A stretch of DNA of 9,507 nt from NCBI GenBank assembly GCA_030018645.1, contig JASEHX010000043.1, positions 1-9,507 of the forward strand. Reading direction: 5' to 3'. Of the stretch, positions 1 to 6,000 are shown in pieces; position 1 is the stretch's first letter; every line of letters begins with the position of its first letter. A program made the position numbers and the translations under genes. This DNA comes from Candidatus Margulisiibacteriota bacterium. GTDB lineage: Bacteria > Margulisbacteria > WOR-1 > O2-12-FULL-45-9. The notes beneath the pieces are model-generated. The model searched no databases. It saw only the letters and a list, made by a program, of their open reading frames with translations, and was not told where the DNA came from.

Positions 1-1
1 G

Positions 2-70
2 TTATGGCAAAAACAGCAAGTCGCGGCCAATTATTGAACTTGCAATTTCTCTGGCCACGACCCCCATCAT
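2..70 (-). other. Possible 22-residue ORF coupled to the abiEii stop codon
   Basis: An ATG shares its A with the abiEii stop codon (TAATG on the minus strand), and a second ATG follows at once. The frame stays open for 22 residues (begins MMGVVAREIASSIIG) and ends at a TAA at positions 4-2. The spacing is typical of translational coupling, so this could be a tiny third gene of the toxin-antitoxin operon. It could equally be a decayed gene fragment or chance. I recognise no family. No terminator is visible between it and abiEii, so it would be on the same transcript. Confidence 0.25.
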
Positions 71-921
71 TAAATCTTCTTCAATATCCTGTTGAATAAT
101 GCAAATACTTTGCCTAAGTTAAAAAGCTCTCCACTGCGGATAACCGGAATTAAATCGGTCTCAACCTGTGCTTTGAGCATGTCGATCGCTTTGTCATCTA
201 AGCCAAAATTATTCCTGAAATTACCTTTGTATCCTTCGGTCTCAAGTTTCTTCATAAATAAGAAAAGAAAATGCTCCCCGTGAAAATCGAATTTGGTTTT
301 GGCAATATGCCAGAGATCATAAAAGTCGCGGATAGCTATATCTCTGCGGGAAATGGCACATTTGAGCTTTTCTGCTACGGCTTCGTCAAAGGAAAGCGAC
401 CATATTTTATTCCTGGAGATCAAATCCTCACCGGTAAACGGATCCTGAAAAAAATGATTAATGACATTATACACGGGCTGATCCATCGGCCGCTGCCGCA
501 GCGAAATCTCGATCTTTATATTCTCGTCTTTTCCTGTAATAAATGAAGGATAGAAGGCATTAAAAACATACTGCAAAGATTCATTAAAACCCGCGCCGCG
601 GGGCTGGTCGCTTTCAAGATCTAAATGCGCTAAAAAGTCCGGCATTTTCTCCTTTATCGAGGCAATGGCTTTTGACCTTTTGGGGCGTGTATTTAAATCC
701 TCACCGCCAAAATAAGAAAAATCCAGGTCTTCACTCAAGCGGTGATAGTTAAGGTGGATTTTATTGAGGAGTGTGCCTCCCTTGAAAACAAGGTTCTGGC
801 TAAGCTTAGCAATACTATTTAATACGACCGTTAGATAATAATCTTTTTCAACAATTTCCGGCCTAAAACGCTGCTGTTCCGCTAAAACCAAAATCAGCCT
901 TTCTAGTTTGGACTTATCCAT
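70..921 (-). CDS. AbiEii/AbiGii-family nucleotidyltransferase toxin
   Basis: This is the 283-residue toxin half of an AbiE-type (type IV) toxin-antitoxin pair. Family members have a DNA polymerase beta-like nucleotidyltransferase fold, and characterised relatives act on nucleotides or tRNA. Visible motifs: KGGT near residues 47-50 followed by S63-E-D65-L-D67, the GG...SxDxD metal-binding signature; a further acidic residue in IKIEIS (135-140); EKLKCAISRR (184-193) and RDFYDLWHI (198-206), matching the conserved KxxA...RD..DL block of the AbiEii family. Length is normal and all expected motifs are present, so it appears intact. Its ATG overlaps the end of the upstream abiEi gene by 8 bases, with a GGAG about 11 bases upstream, so it is co-transcribed and probably translationally coupled. 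The target and the physiological role (phage defence or plasmid/element stabilisation) cannot be read from the sequence. Confidence 0.9.
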   Translation of the reverse strand: MDKSKLERLILVLAEQQRFRPEIVEKDYYLTVVLNSIAKLSQNLVFKGGTLLNKIHLNYHRLSEDLDFSYFGGEDLNTRPKRSKAIASIKEKMPDFLAHLDLESDQPRGAGFNESLQYVFNAFYPSFITGKDENIKIEISLRQRPMDQPVYNVINHFFQDPFTGEDLISRNKIWSLSFDEAVAEKLKCAISRRDIAIRDFYDLWHIAKTKFDFHGEHFLFLFMKKLETEGYKGNFRNNFGLDDKAIDMLKAQVETDLIPVIRSGELFNLGKVFALFNRILKKI

Positions 922-1672
922 TAATAATAATTCTCCACTTTTTATTTACTTTGCCCCTGCCGGAACACTTTCCATATAGGGGGGAATAACCTTTATCTCC
1001 AACTTTTATTTTGTTCAAGCGGGTTCCCTCGATTCCCAATTGTTCCAACAAATAGCCAATTTTTCTGCGAATGATCCTTACTGGATATTGGGCCACATAT
1101 TCAATAAAAAGCGGCAAATTAAGCTGTTTTAATTGTTTATTCAATATTCCAGCGGCGCGATCGGTAGCATAAAATTCAAATACATCAATCATTGCCCGTT
1201 CCTTTTTTGGAAAAGCCACAAATTCACTTCCAATGCGCCGCTCTTCCAAACCATACAATTTATCGGACATGACTTTTACCATTTTATAAGCAGTGCCAAA
1301 AATATCTTTCTTGGCCGAATAATGGTCATTAATAACATATATAACCCGTGCAACCTGATCGGTAAAACCATAAGAGCTGAAGACTGGTGAATAACCAATA
1401 TAATAATTAGCCCCTCGCGCCAAAGCTTTGGCAATGATATATTCATTGCCGGCCCATTGGCCGCCGGGAGCTTTCATGGGAACTAATAAATAAACATTCT
1501 TAACGGTTTTTCTTAACCGTTTTTTTTCCAGAAGCTTTTTTATTAAATAAACTGCTTTGAGCTTGGTTTTGCAAAAAGAAACAATTTGCTCCCGGGTATA
1601 TATTTCTTTCCCTTCAAATTCAAGCCGGGTTAGTAATTCAATCTCTGCCGCCGAAAACGAACTTATTTTCAT
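914..1672 (-). CDS. AbiEi-family antitoxin / transcriptional regulator
   Basis: This is the partner of the AbiEii toxin. AbiEi proteins neutralise the toxin without a stable complex and repress their own promoter. From the ATG at 1672 the protein is 252 residues. The first ~70 residues look like a winged helix-turn-helix (YTREQIVSF... then LLEKKRLRKTVKNVYLL as a wing). The next part contains YYIGYSPVFSSYGFTDQ, which resembles the conserved AbiEi segment (yigy.Al...gLt.Q). KKERAMIDVFEF matches the usual 's.eRAllD' block. The C-terminus is basic (RGKVNKKWR). The frame is open back to a TTG at 1705, but that codon would lie only about 5 bases from the predicted transcription start. The ATG at 1672, with GAAAGG about 12 bases upstream, is therefore preferred. 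Autoregulation is inferred from the family and from an inverted repeat over the promoter. Confidence 0.85.
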   Translation of the reverse strand: MKISSFSAAEIELLTRLEFEGKEIYTREQIVSFCKTKLKAVYLIKKLLEKKRLRKTVKNVYLLVPMKAPGGQWAGNEYIIAKALARGANYYIGYSPVFSSYGFTDQVARVIYVINDHYSAKKDIFGTAYKMVKVMSDKLYGLEERRIGSEFVAFPKKERAMIDVFEFYATDRAAGILNKQLKQLNLPLFIEYVAQYPVRIIRRKIGYLLEQLGIEGTRLNKIKVGDKGYSPLYGKCSGRGKVNKKWRIIING

Positions 1673-1716
1673 TTTATCATTTAACCTTTCATGGGGTATT
1701 ATCAATATCTTAAAAT

Positions 1717-1745
1717 AATATACTTTAACTCCGCATTCATGTCAA
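1717..1745 (-). promoter_or_regulatory. abiE operon promoter (TTGACA-N17-TATATT)
   Basis: On the minus strand a perfect -35 box TTGACA (1745-1740) is followed by a 17-base spacer and TATATT (1722-1717), a 5/6 match to the -10 consensus. Transcription would begin near 1710, leaving a leader of about 40 bases before the preferred abiEi ATG at 1672. The promoter is strong on paper, as expected for a toxin-antitoxin operon held down by its own antitoxin. Confidence 0.75.
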
Positions 1746-1750
1746 GTTAA
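1725..1750. promoter_or_regulatory. Candidate AbiEi operator: TTAACT-N14-AGTTAA inverted repeat
   Basis: Plus-strand TTAACT (1725-1730) and AGTTAA (1745-1750) are exact 6-base inverted copies 20 bases centre to centre, about two helical turns. One arm abuts the -35 box and the other lies in the promoter spacer. Characterised AbiEi regulators bind inverted repeats in their own promoter, so the position is right. The arms are short and AT-rich, and a chance match cannot be excluded. Confidence 0.3.
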
Positions 1751-1922
1751 CAATCTTGGCAACGTCCCAATAAAATATTATTGTTTGCGAGAAAACATCA
1801 GTGAAATCTGTATGGGGGAGTGTTTCGGGAAGAAACCAGAAAGTCAGGCAATGTTAGCTTTAAGCTTATTTCAATTCCTTTCTATTTGCTTCCGCGGATA
1901 ACAGAGCTGTTCTAAAATTATC

Positions 1923-1941
1923 ACGGGCAAATATTGCCTGT
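1923..1941. repeat. Small hairpin in the intergenic region
   Basis: ACGGGCAA (1923-1930), loop ATA, then TTGCCTGT (1934-1941) can form an 8-base-pair stem with one G-T pair. No T-run follows on either strand, so it is not a convincing intrinsic terminator. It overlaps the neighbouring palindrome TGTAATTACA. It could be a protein-binding site or simply fortuitous. Confidence 0.35.
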
Positions 1942-1977
1942 AATTACAACAAAAAAACGCCATATCCCACATTTTAG

Positions 1978-1990
1978 CCAAAACATTTGG
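1978..1990. promoter_or_regulatory. Candidate operator CCAAA-ACA-TTTGG
   Basis: A 5-base inverted repeat with a 3-base centre ends 7 bases upstream of the -35 box of the plus-strand promoter, where an activator or UP-type element would sit. The arms are exact but short, and no regulator gene in the window obviously pairs with it. Confidence 0.22.
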
Positions 1991-1997
1991 ATCAAGA

Positions 1998-2027
1998 TTG
2001 CACTCTTTTTCTCTTTTATGCTACAAT
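1998..2027 (+). promoter_or_regulatory. Promoter TTGCAC-N18-TACAAT giving a predicted leaderless mRNA
   Basis: TTGCAC (1998-2003; 4/6 of the -35 consensus) and TACAAT (2022-2027; 5/6 of the -10 consensus) are separated by 18 bases, mostly pyrimidines. A start 7 bases after the -10 box falls on 2034, which is the A of the ATG of the next gene. There is no Shine-Dalgarno sequence upstream of that ATG. Promoter and start codon together therefore predict a leaderless transcript. The TTG at 1998 that would lengthen the ORF is part of the -35 box. Confidence 0.65.
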
Positions 2028-2033
2028 CATCCC

Positions 2034-2444
2034 ATGCTGCTTAAGGTAAAGCCCGTCTTCTCCGGCTTCAATAAGCCCGGTGAAAAAGTGACCGAAGTTG
2101 ATGGGGTATATATTTTGGAGGGGGAAGGGGTAGATATTGGCTGCAACTTAGTGATCCAAGAAGAGATTAAGAAACCGTCACTGCTGGAATTCGAAATCCG
2201 CGGGAAGATTAATAAAAAAGTGCCTTGGGCGCGCCTCCGGATTGAAATATTTGATTTGAAAAATGTTGACGAACCAGCCGAATCTTACGAAGATAATTAT
2301 TTGACGGTTGATTTGAGCCCAAAAGTCTTCAAGCACCTGTCTTTCCCCATCTTAGGGATTGTCAAAATTCCCCATCGGGTGCAGTTTATGGTGGTTGGTC
2401 CCGCCAAGTCCAAGCTCGAGATTAAAAACGTTGTCTTGCGGTAA
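2034..2444 (+). CDS. Hypothetical beta-rich protein (136 residues)
   Basis: I do not recognise a named family. From the ATG at 2034 the protein has 136 residues, no signal peptide, no membrane segment and a strongly alternating beta-strand pattern (LLEFEIRGK, ARLRIEIFDL, RVQFMVVG, KLEIKNVVL). Such a pattern suggests a small beta-sandwich or jelly-roll, of the kind found in carbohydrate- or ligand-binding modules, but this is inference from strand pattern only. The open frame extends to a TTG at 1998. That codon lies in the -35 box of a good promoter, so the ATG is preferred. There is no Shine-Dalgarno sequence, which fits leaderless translation. The gene stops 17 bases before the membrane-anchored DUF2914-type gene and is very likely co-transcribed with it, which suggests a shared envelope-related or structural role. 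Confidence 0.7.
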   Translation: MLLKVKPVFSGFNKPGEKVTEVDGVYILEGEGVDIGCNLVIQEEIKKPSLLEFEIRGKINKKVPWARLRIEIFDLKNVDEPAESYEDNYLTVDLSPKVFKHLSFPILGIVKIPHRVQFMVVGPAKSKLEIKNVVLR

Positions 2445-2461
2445 AGTCTGATTTTATTGCT

Positions 2462-3109
2462 ATGAAACCTTTTGTTGGATATACCCGGCGGCCGGAACCG
2501 AAATGGCCGTATATTCTCATCGCTGCAATTGTAGTCTTGATTTTGTTAGTCATGGTAGTGCTTGGCAATATAATAGTAGCACTGCGCTATTCGGCGCCCA
2601 CCAAGAAGCCAATAAAAGTTTCTTCCACTATCATAGCGGCGCCTTCTTCCAGTACCGCTTCTTTGACTAGCTCAACTTTTCTAACCACTGTAACCGTAAA
2701 GAAAAATGATCTGCCGGCCAGCTCATCTACCACTATCAAGCCAGTTAAAGAAGAGAAAAAAGAAACTGTCCCTCCCGGAGAAATTAAAGTGGAGAATATC
2801 TTCTTTACCAGTAAAATTGACGGAGCAAACCAGCCGACAAATCGATTAGATAAAGTTGCCATCGGCAGTGTTTCGCGGCTTTATTGCTACACTAAAATCA
2901 TCAGCCAACCGCCCCAAACCATTCATCATCTCTGGGTCCGGCCGGATGGGGAAATAATGGGTGAAGTTACATTATATATAACCAATAACCCGGCTTATAC
3001 TTGGAGCTACATTGGCCTGGGCGAACCGCAAGCGGGCAAATACCGGGTTTTAGTCAAGGATAGAGCAGGGAAAACGCTGGCCGAAAAAAGCATTGAGCTC
3101 ACCCGTTAA
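2462..3109 (+). CDS. Membrane-anchored DUF2914-type protein
   Basis: This 215-residue protein has a short basic N-terminus (R9, R10, K14), one hydrophobic segment at about residues 17-41, a Ser/Thr/Pro-rich linker with charged patches (44-106) and a C-terminal globular domain (108-215). The C-terminal domain has the DUF2914 pattern: GSVSRLYCYTKI (135-146), the central HHLW (155-158), a Trp-Ser in the TWSY block (180-183), and GKYRVLVKDRAGKTLAE (192-208) as the 'G.w.V.v.d..G..L.e' ending. DUF2914 has no established function. The positive residues before the membrane segment predict N-in topology with the domain outside the membrane. No Shine-Dalgarno sequence precedes the ATG, and the 17-base gap from the upstream gene suggests one transcript. 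The gene converges on rpoD with 6 bases between stop codons and no obvious terminator between. Confidence 0.75.
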   Translation: MKPFVGYTRRPEPKWPYILIAAIVVLILLVMVVLGNIIVALRYSAPTKKPIKVSSTIIAAPSSSTASLTSSTFLTTVTVKKNDLPASSSTTIKPVKEEKKETVPPGEIKVENIFFTSKIDGANQPTNRLDKVAIGSVSRLYCYTKIISQPPQTIHHLWVRPDGEIMGEVTLYITNNPAYTWSYIGLGEPQAGKYRVLVKDRAGKTLAEKSIELTR

Positions 3110-3115
3110 TCCCGC

Positions 3116-4177
3116 TTACAGGACTTTTAAATATTCCCGCAACTTTTTAGCCCGTGTCGGGTGTTTTAGTTTGCGCAGGGCCTTGGCTTCAATCTGGCGG
3201 ATGCGCTCGCGGGTAACGGCGAACACCCGGCCGACCTCTTCTAAGGTCCGAGGATGGCCGTCGTCCAGCCCAAAGCGCAATTTGAGCACGGTTTTTTCGC
3301 GCTCGGTCAAAGTGTCCATCACATCTTCCAGGTCGTCGCGCATCAGGCCGTGCATCACAATTTCGTCCGGCGCCTGAACTGATATGTCCTCGACAAAATC
3401 GCCCAGGCGCGAGCTTTCCTCGTCGCCCACCGGCATTTCCAGCGATAGCGGGACCTGGGAAACTTTTAAGATCTCGCGCACTTTGTCGACCGAGATGCGC
3501 GACTTTTGGGCAATTTCTTTTTCGGTCGGCTTCCTTCCCAATTTTTGCAAAAGGAGCCGCGAGGTCTTGCGCAGGCGGTTGATGGTTTCCACCATATGCA
3601 CCGGGATGCGGATGGTTCGGGCCTGGTCGGCAATGGCGCGGGTAATGGCTTGCCGCACCCACCAGGTGGCGTAAGTCGAAAACTTGTAGCCCTTGCGGTA
3701 ATCAAATTTTTCTACCGCGCGGATTAGTCCCAGATTGCCTTCCTGCACCAAGTCAAGGAAAAGCATCCCGCGGCCGGTGTATTTTTTGGCAATCGAGACC
3801 ACCAGGCGCAGGTTGGAATTGATCAATTTGTGTTTAGCGCGGATGTCGCCGGCTTTAACCCGTTTTGCCAAGACCACTTCTTCTTCGGAAGTGAGGAGCG
3901 GGAACTTGCCGATCTCGCGCAGGTACATCCGGACCGTATCATCAACGCCAATGCCCTTGATGTTGGCTAGTTCCTTGTGCGGCGCCAATTCCGGGTCCAC
4001 TTCTTCCCGGCGCTCTTTCTTTTCGGCCACTTCAATGCCCAGCCCCAGAAGCTGTTCTATTTCATCCAGCTTCTTTTCCGGCTCGGGGTAAATGGACAGG
4101 ATTTCCTCCGGTGTCAAATACCCTTTGCGGGCGGCCGCCGCTTTTAAAAAATTGAAATCTTCTTGTCCTCCAAACAT
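3116..4177 (-). CDS. rpoD: Primary sigma factor RpoD/SigA
   Basis: This 353-residue group 1 sigma-70 factor directs RNA polymerase to housekeeping promoters. Regions seen in order: a condensed region 1.1 (residues ~10-52, including GYLTPEEIL and LLGLGIEV); 1.2 beginning DDTVRMYLREIG (79-90); region 2 with KFSTYATWWVRQAITRAI (165-182), containing the -10 recognition and melting residues; region 3 from RTIRIPVHMVETIN (188-200); the 3.2 finger around PLSLEMPVGDEESSRLGD (243-260); and region 4.2 TLEEVGRVFAVTRERIRQIE (311-330), the -35-binding helix-turn-helix, ending in the usual ALRKLKHP. Length is close to that of the short SigA proteins and lacks the long non-conserved insert of E. coli RpoD. 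AGGAGG (4189-4184) lies 6 bases before the ATG, the best ribosome-binding site in the window. It is the last gene of the ppdK-dgt-dnaG-rpoD unit. Confidence 0.97.
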   Translation of the reverse strand: MFGGQEDFNFLKAAAARKGYLTPEEILSIYPEPEKKLDEIEQLLGLGIEVAEKKERREEVDPELAPHKELANIKGIGVDDTVRMYLREIGKFPLLTSEEEVVLAKRVKAGDIRAKHKLINSNLRLVVSIAKKYTGRGMLFLDLVQEGNLGLIRAVEKFDYRKGYKFSTYATWWVRQAITRAIADQARTIRIPVHMVETINRLRKTSRLLLQKLGRKPTEKEIAQKSRISVDKVREILKVSQVPLSLEMPVGDEESSRLGDFVEDISVQAPDEIVMHGLMRDDLEDVMDTLTEREKTVLKLRFGLDDGHPRTLEEVGRVFAVTRERIRQIEAKALRKLKHPTRAKKLREYLKVL

Positions 4178-4183
4178 ACGGTT

Positions 4184-4189
4184 CCTCCT
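4184..4189 (-). promoter_or_regulatory. Strong Shine-Dalgarno of rpoD
   Basis: AGGAGG on the minus strand, 6 bases upstream of the rpoD ATG, is a full match to the anti-Shine-Dalgarno core. It fixes the rpoD start. It also shows that this organism uses canonical ribosome binding, although other genes in the window lack it. Confidence 0.85.
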
Positions 4190-4196
4190 GTTAATG

Positions 4197-4226
4197 ATTA
4201 TCGCACTGCCTCGCCGGAAATTTCAC
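4197..4226 (-). promoter_or_regulatory. Possible internal rpoD promoter with extended -10
   Basis: On the minus strand TGC-GATAAT forms an extended -10 (TG at 4205-4204, hexamer 4202-4197). It has a weak GTGAAA -35 (4226-4221; 4/6) at 18-base spacing. It lies over the last codons of dnaG, and transcription would begin near 4190, just before the rpoD Shine-Dalgarno. An rpoD-specific promoter inside dnaG is known in other bacteria, but the match here is modest. Confidence 0.3.
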
Positions 4227-6000
4227 CTTTTAACTGCGCCAAAAGCTTGGCGGCCAATTCCGGCTTCCCACCGCTTTCGGCCGCTCTAATTTCCGTTTTT
4301 AGCGCGGCGATTCTTTTTCCTTTTTTTTCGCTGTGCAAAACCGATAAGCAATCTTTCAATACCGGTTCTTTTTTCCCTTCCTCGGATAGGTGTTCCCGGA
4401 GGAGGATGGCCGAAAGGTAGTTTTTAACCTTCTCGTCGCCGGTGTTTTCCAGCACAAAATGGATCAAGTTGTCGGCTTTTTCCGCCGCGGGGGAGAACAG
4501 CAGGGCAGTAATTTCGCGGGCTTCGGCCGAGGAAAAACTGTCCGGCGTCTCCGTTTCTTTTATCGCAGTAAGTATGCCCCTATCTTGCACGGCCAGGGCA
4601 ATTAAATTTTTTTCCGCTTCATCAATCTTTAACGGCGGCTTGACCGCTGCCCGTAAAGCGGCCGATTTGCCGGCGGAAGTATAATGCTGCAGGCGGCAGA
4701 TTTCCTGCTTTAACACGTCGGGCTCAATCTGCAGGAGACCGGCGGTTTGTTTGGCATATTCATTTTGCACAAAGGGATCCTTTTCCTGGCCCAAGACGGC
4801 GGCAATTTCGCGCAGGGCGCTGGCGCGCGCTTCAATATCTTTCAAATTGCAGCGGGCAAGAGTCCTTTTTATCTTAAATTCCAAATAGGGCAGGGCGGAA
4901 GATAAGCACTGGAGGAAAGCCGCTTCCCCTTTTTGCCGCACCATTTCATCCGGATCTTTGGCGCCGGCAAGCTGGGCAATTTTCACGCGCACCCCTTCTT
5001 TACGCAAAATATCCACCGAACGCTCGGCGGCAATTTCACCGGCGCTGTCGGCATCAAAAGCTAAAATAACCGTTTCCGCCATCCGCGCTAATATCTTCCC
5101 GTGCCAGGCGGTCATGGCGGTTCCCAGGGAAGCGACGACATTGTTAATCCCGGCCTGGAAAGGGGTGATTTGGTCAAAATAGCCTTCGACCAAGACGGCC
5201 GTTTTTTCTTTTTTAATGGCTTCTTTGGCCAGGTCCAGCCCAAAAAGATTTTCGCTCTTATGGTAGACGGGGCTTTCGGGTGAATTAAGATATTTGGGCT
5301 CTTCAGCGCCCAGCGCCCGCCCGCCAAAAGCCATTACCCGGCCGCGCGGATCGCGGATAGGGACCATCAGCCGGCGGCGGAAACGGTCGTAAAATCCGCC
5401 GGCTTGGCCTTCGCGCGGCAAAACCAGTCCGCTCTTTTCGATCAAGGTGGGAGCCGCGCCCCGTTCAATCAAATGTTTAAACAAGCTTTCCCAATCGGGC
5501 AGGGCATAACCTAGGCCGTAAAGCTGGCCGGTTTTTCCGCTGATTTTACGGCAGGCAAGATAGTCGTGCGCCTCTTTGCCGGCGGGAGAAAAAAGATTAG
5601 CCGCGAAGAACTTAGCGGCCAACTGCATAATTTGGTAAATTTTATCCTGTTCATTTTTGGAAGCCGCAGAAGCTTTCCCCGGCTTGGGGACACTGATCCC
5701 GGCTTTTTCTCCCAGTTCGGCCAAGGCCTCGGCAAAACCGATGTTTTCAATTTTCATCAGGAAGGTAAAGACATTGCCGCCTTCGTGACAGCCGAAGCAG
5801 TGGAAAATTTGCTTCTCCGGCGAGACGGTAAACGAGGCCGTCTTTTCCGAGTGGAAAGGGCAAAGCCCTAAATAATTTCTCCCGCGTTTCTTTAACTGCA
5901 CATATTCCGACACCACGGCTACAATGTCGGTCTTATTTCTGATGTCTTCGATTAGGTCCAAATTGATTAACCTCGCGGGTGAGGGCTGTCGCTCCTCCAT
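4198..6000 (-). CDS. dnaG: DNA primase DnaG
   Basis: This 600-residue replicative primase makes RNA primers at the fork. The CHC2 zinc-binding domain shows C47-P-F-H50 and C68-F-G-C71. The catalytic core begins with the basic FYDRFRRRLMVPIRDPRGR (203-221), and FGGRAL follows at 225-230. The TOPRIM domain has VEGYFD (271-276, with the catalytic E272) and FDADSAG (315-321, D316 and D318). GAKDPDE (346-352) follows as in the family. The C-terminal ~170 residues are a divergent helicase-interaction region. The ATG at 6000 lies inside dgt and has no Shine-Dalgarno. A TTG at 5961, with GAGG 8 bases upstream, would give a protein 13 residues shorter. The ATG form keeps an N-terminus (ARLINLDLIEDI before TDIV) closer to other primases, so it is preferred with modest certainty. 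The stop is 20 bases from rpoD. Confidence 0.96.
   Translation of the reverse strand: MEERQPSPARLINLDLIEDIRNKTDIVAVVSEYVQLKKRGRNYLGLCPFHSEKTASFTVSPEKQIFHCFGCHEGGNVFTFLMKIENIGFAEALAELGEKAGISVPKPGKASAASKNEQDKIYQIMQLAAKFFAANLFSPAGKEAHDYLACRKISGKTGQLYGLGYALPDWESLFKHLIERGAAPTLIEKSGLVLPREGQAGGFYDRFRRRLMVPIRDPRGRVMAFGGRALGAEEPKYLNSPESPVYHKSENLFGLDLAKEAIKKEKTAVLVEGYFDQITPFQAGINNVVASLGTAMTAWHGKILARMAETVILAFDADSAGEIAAERSVDILRKEGVRVKIAQLAGAKDPDEMVRQKGEAAFLQCLSSALPYLEFKIKRTLARCNLKDIEARASALREIAAVLGQEKDPFVQNEYAKQTAGLLQIEPDVLKQEICRLQHYTSAGKSAALRAAVKPPLKIDEAEKNLIALAVQDRGILTAIKETETPDSFSSAEAREITALLFSPAAEKADNLIHFVLENTGDEKVKNYLSAILLREHLSEEGKKEPVLKDCLSVLHSEKKGKRIAALKTEIRAAESGGKPELAAKLLAQLKGEISGEAVR

Larger units (their letters stand above)
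1706..2033. other. Divergent intergenic region between abiE and the hypothetical pair
   Basis: About 330 bases separate the abiE operon from the plus-strand pair. It holds the minus-strand abiE promoter at its left end and the plus-strand promoter at its right end. Between them are a small hairpin at 1923-1941, a 10-base palindrome TGTAATTACA (1939-1948) and an inverted repeat CCAAA-ACA-TTTGG (1978-1990). No open frame of useful length and no tRNA, rRNA or riboswitch signature was recognised. The stretch from about 1755 to 1920 shows nothing I can assign. Confidence 0.6.

Noticed and set aside
1755..1920. Intergenic stretch with GGGGGAG and short GTTTC/GAAAC pairing considered as a riboswitch or small RNA
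   Set aside because: No conserved riboswitch, tRNA, tmRNA or 6S-like core could be recognised, the visible stem is only 5 base pairs, and the downstream gene appears to have its own leaderless promoter.
1923..1941. Hairpin considered as an intrinsic terminator for either flanking unit
   Set aside because: No T-run follows it on either strand, and both flanking genes are transcribed away from it.
1998..2036. TTG at 1998 as the start of the 136-residue protein
   Set aside because: It is part of the -35 box of a good promoter, and the ATG at 2034 lies exactly where transcription should begin.
3189..3662. 157-codon minus-strand frame within rpoD
   Set aside because: It is a shifted frame of rpoD, rich in Arg, Pro and Gly, with no family resemblance; rpoD itself is intact.
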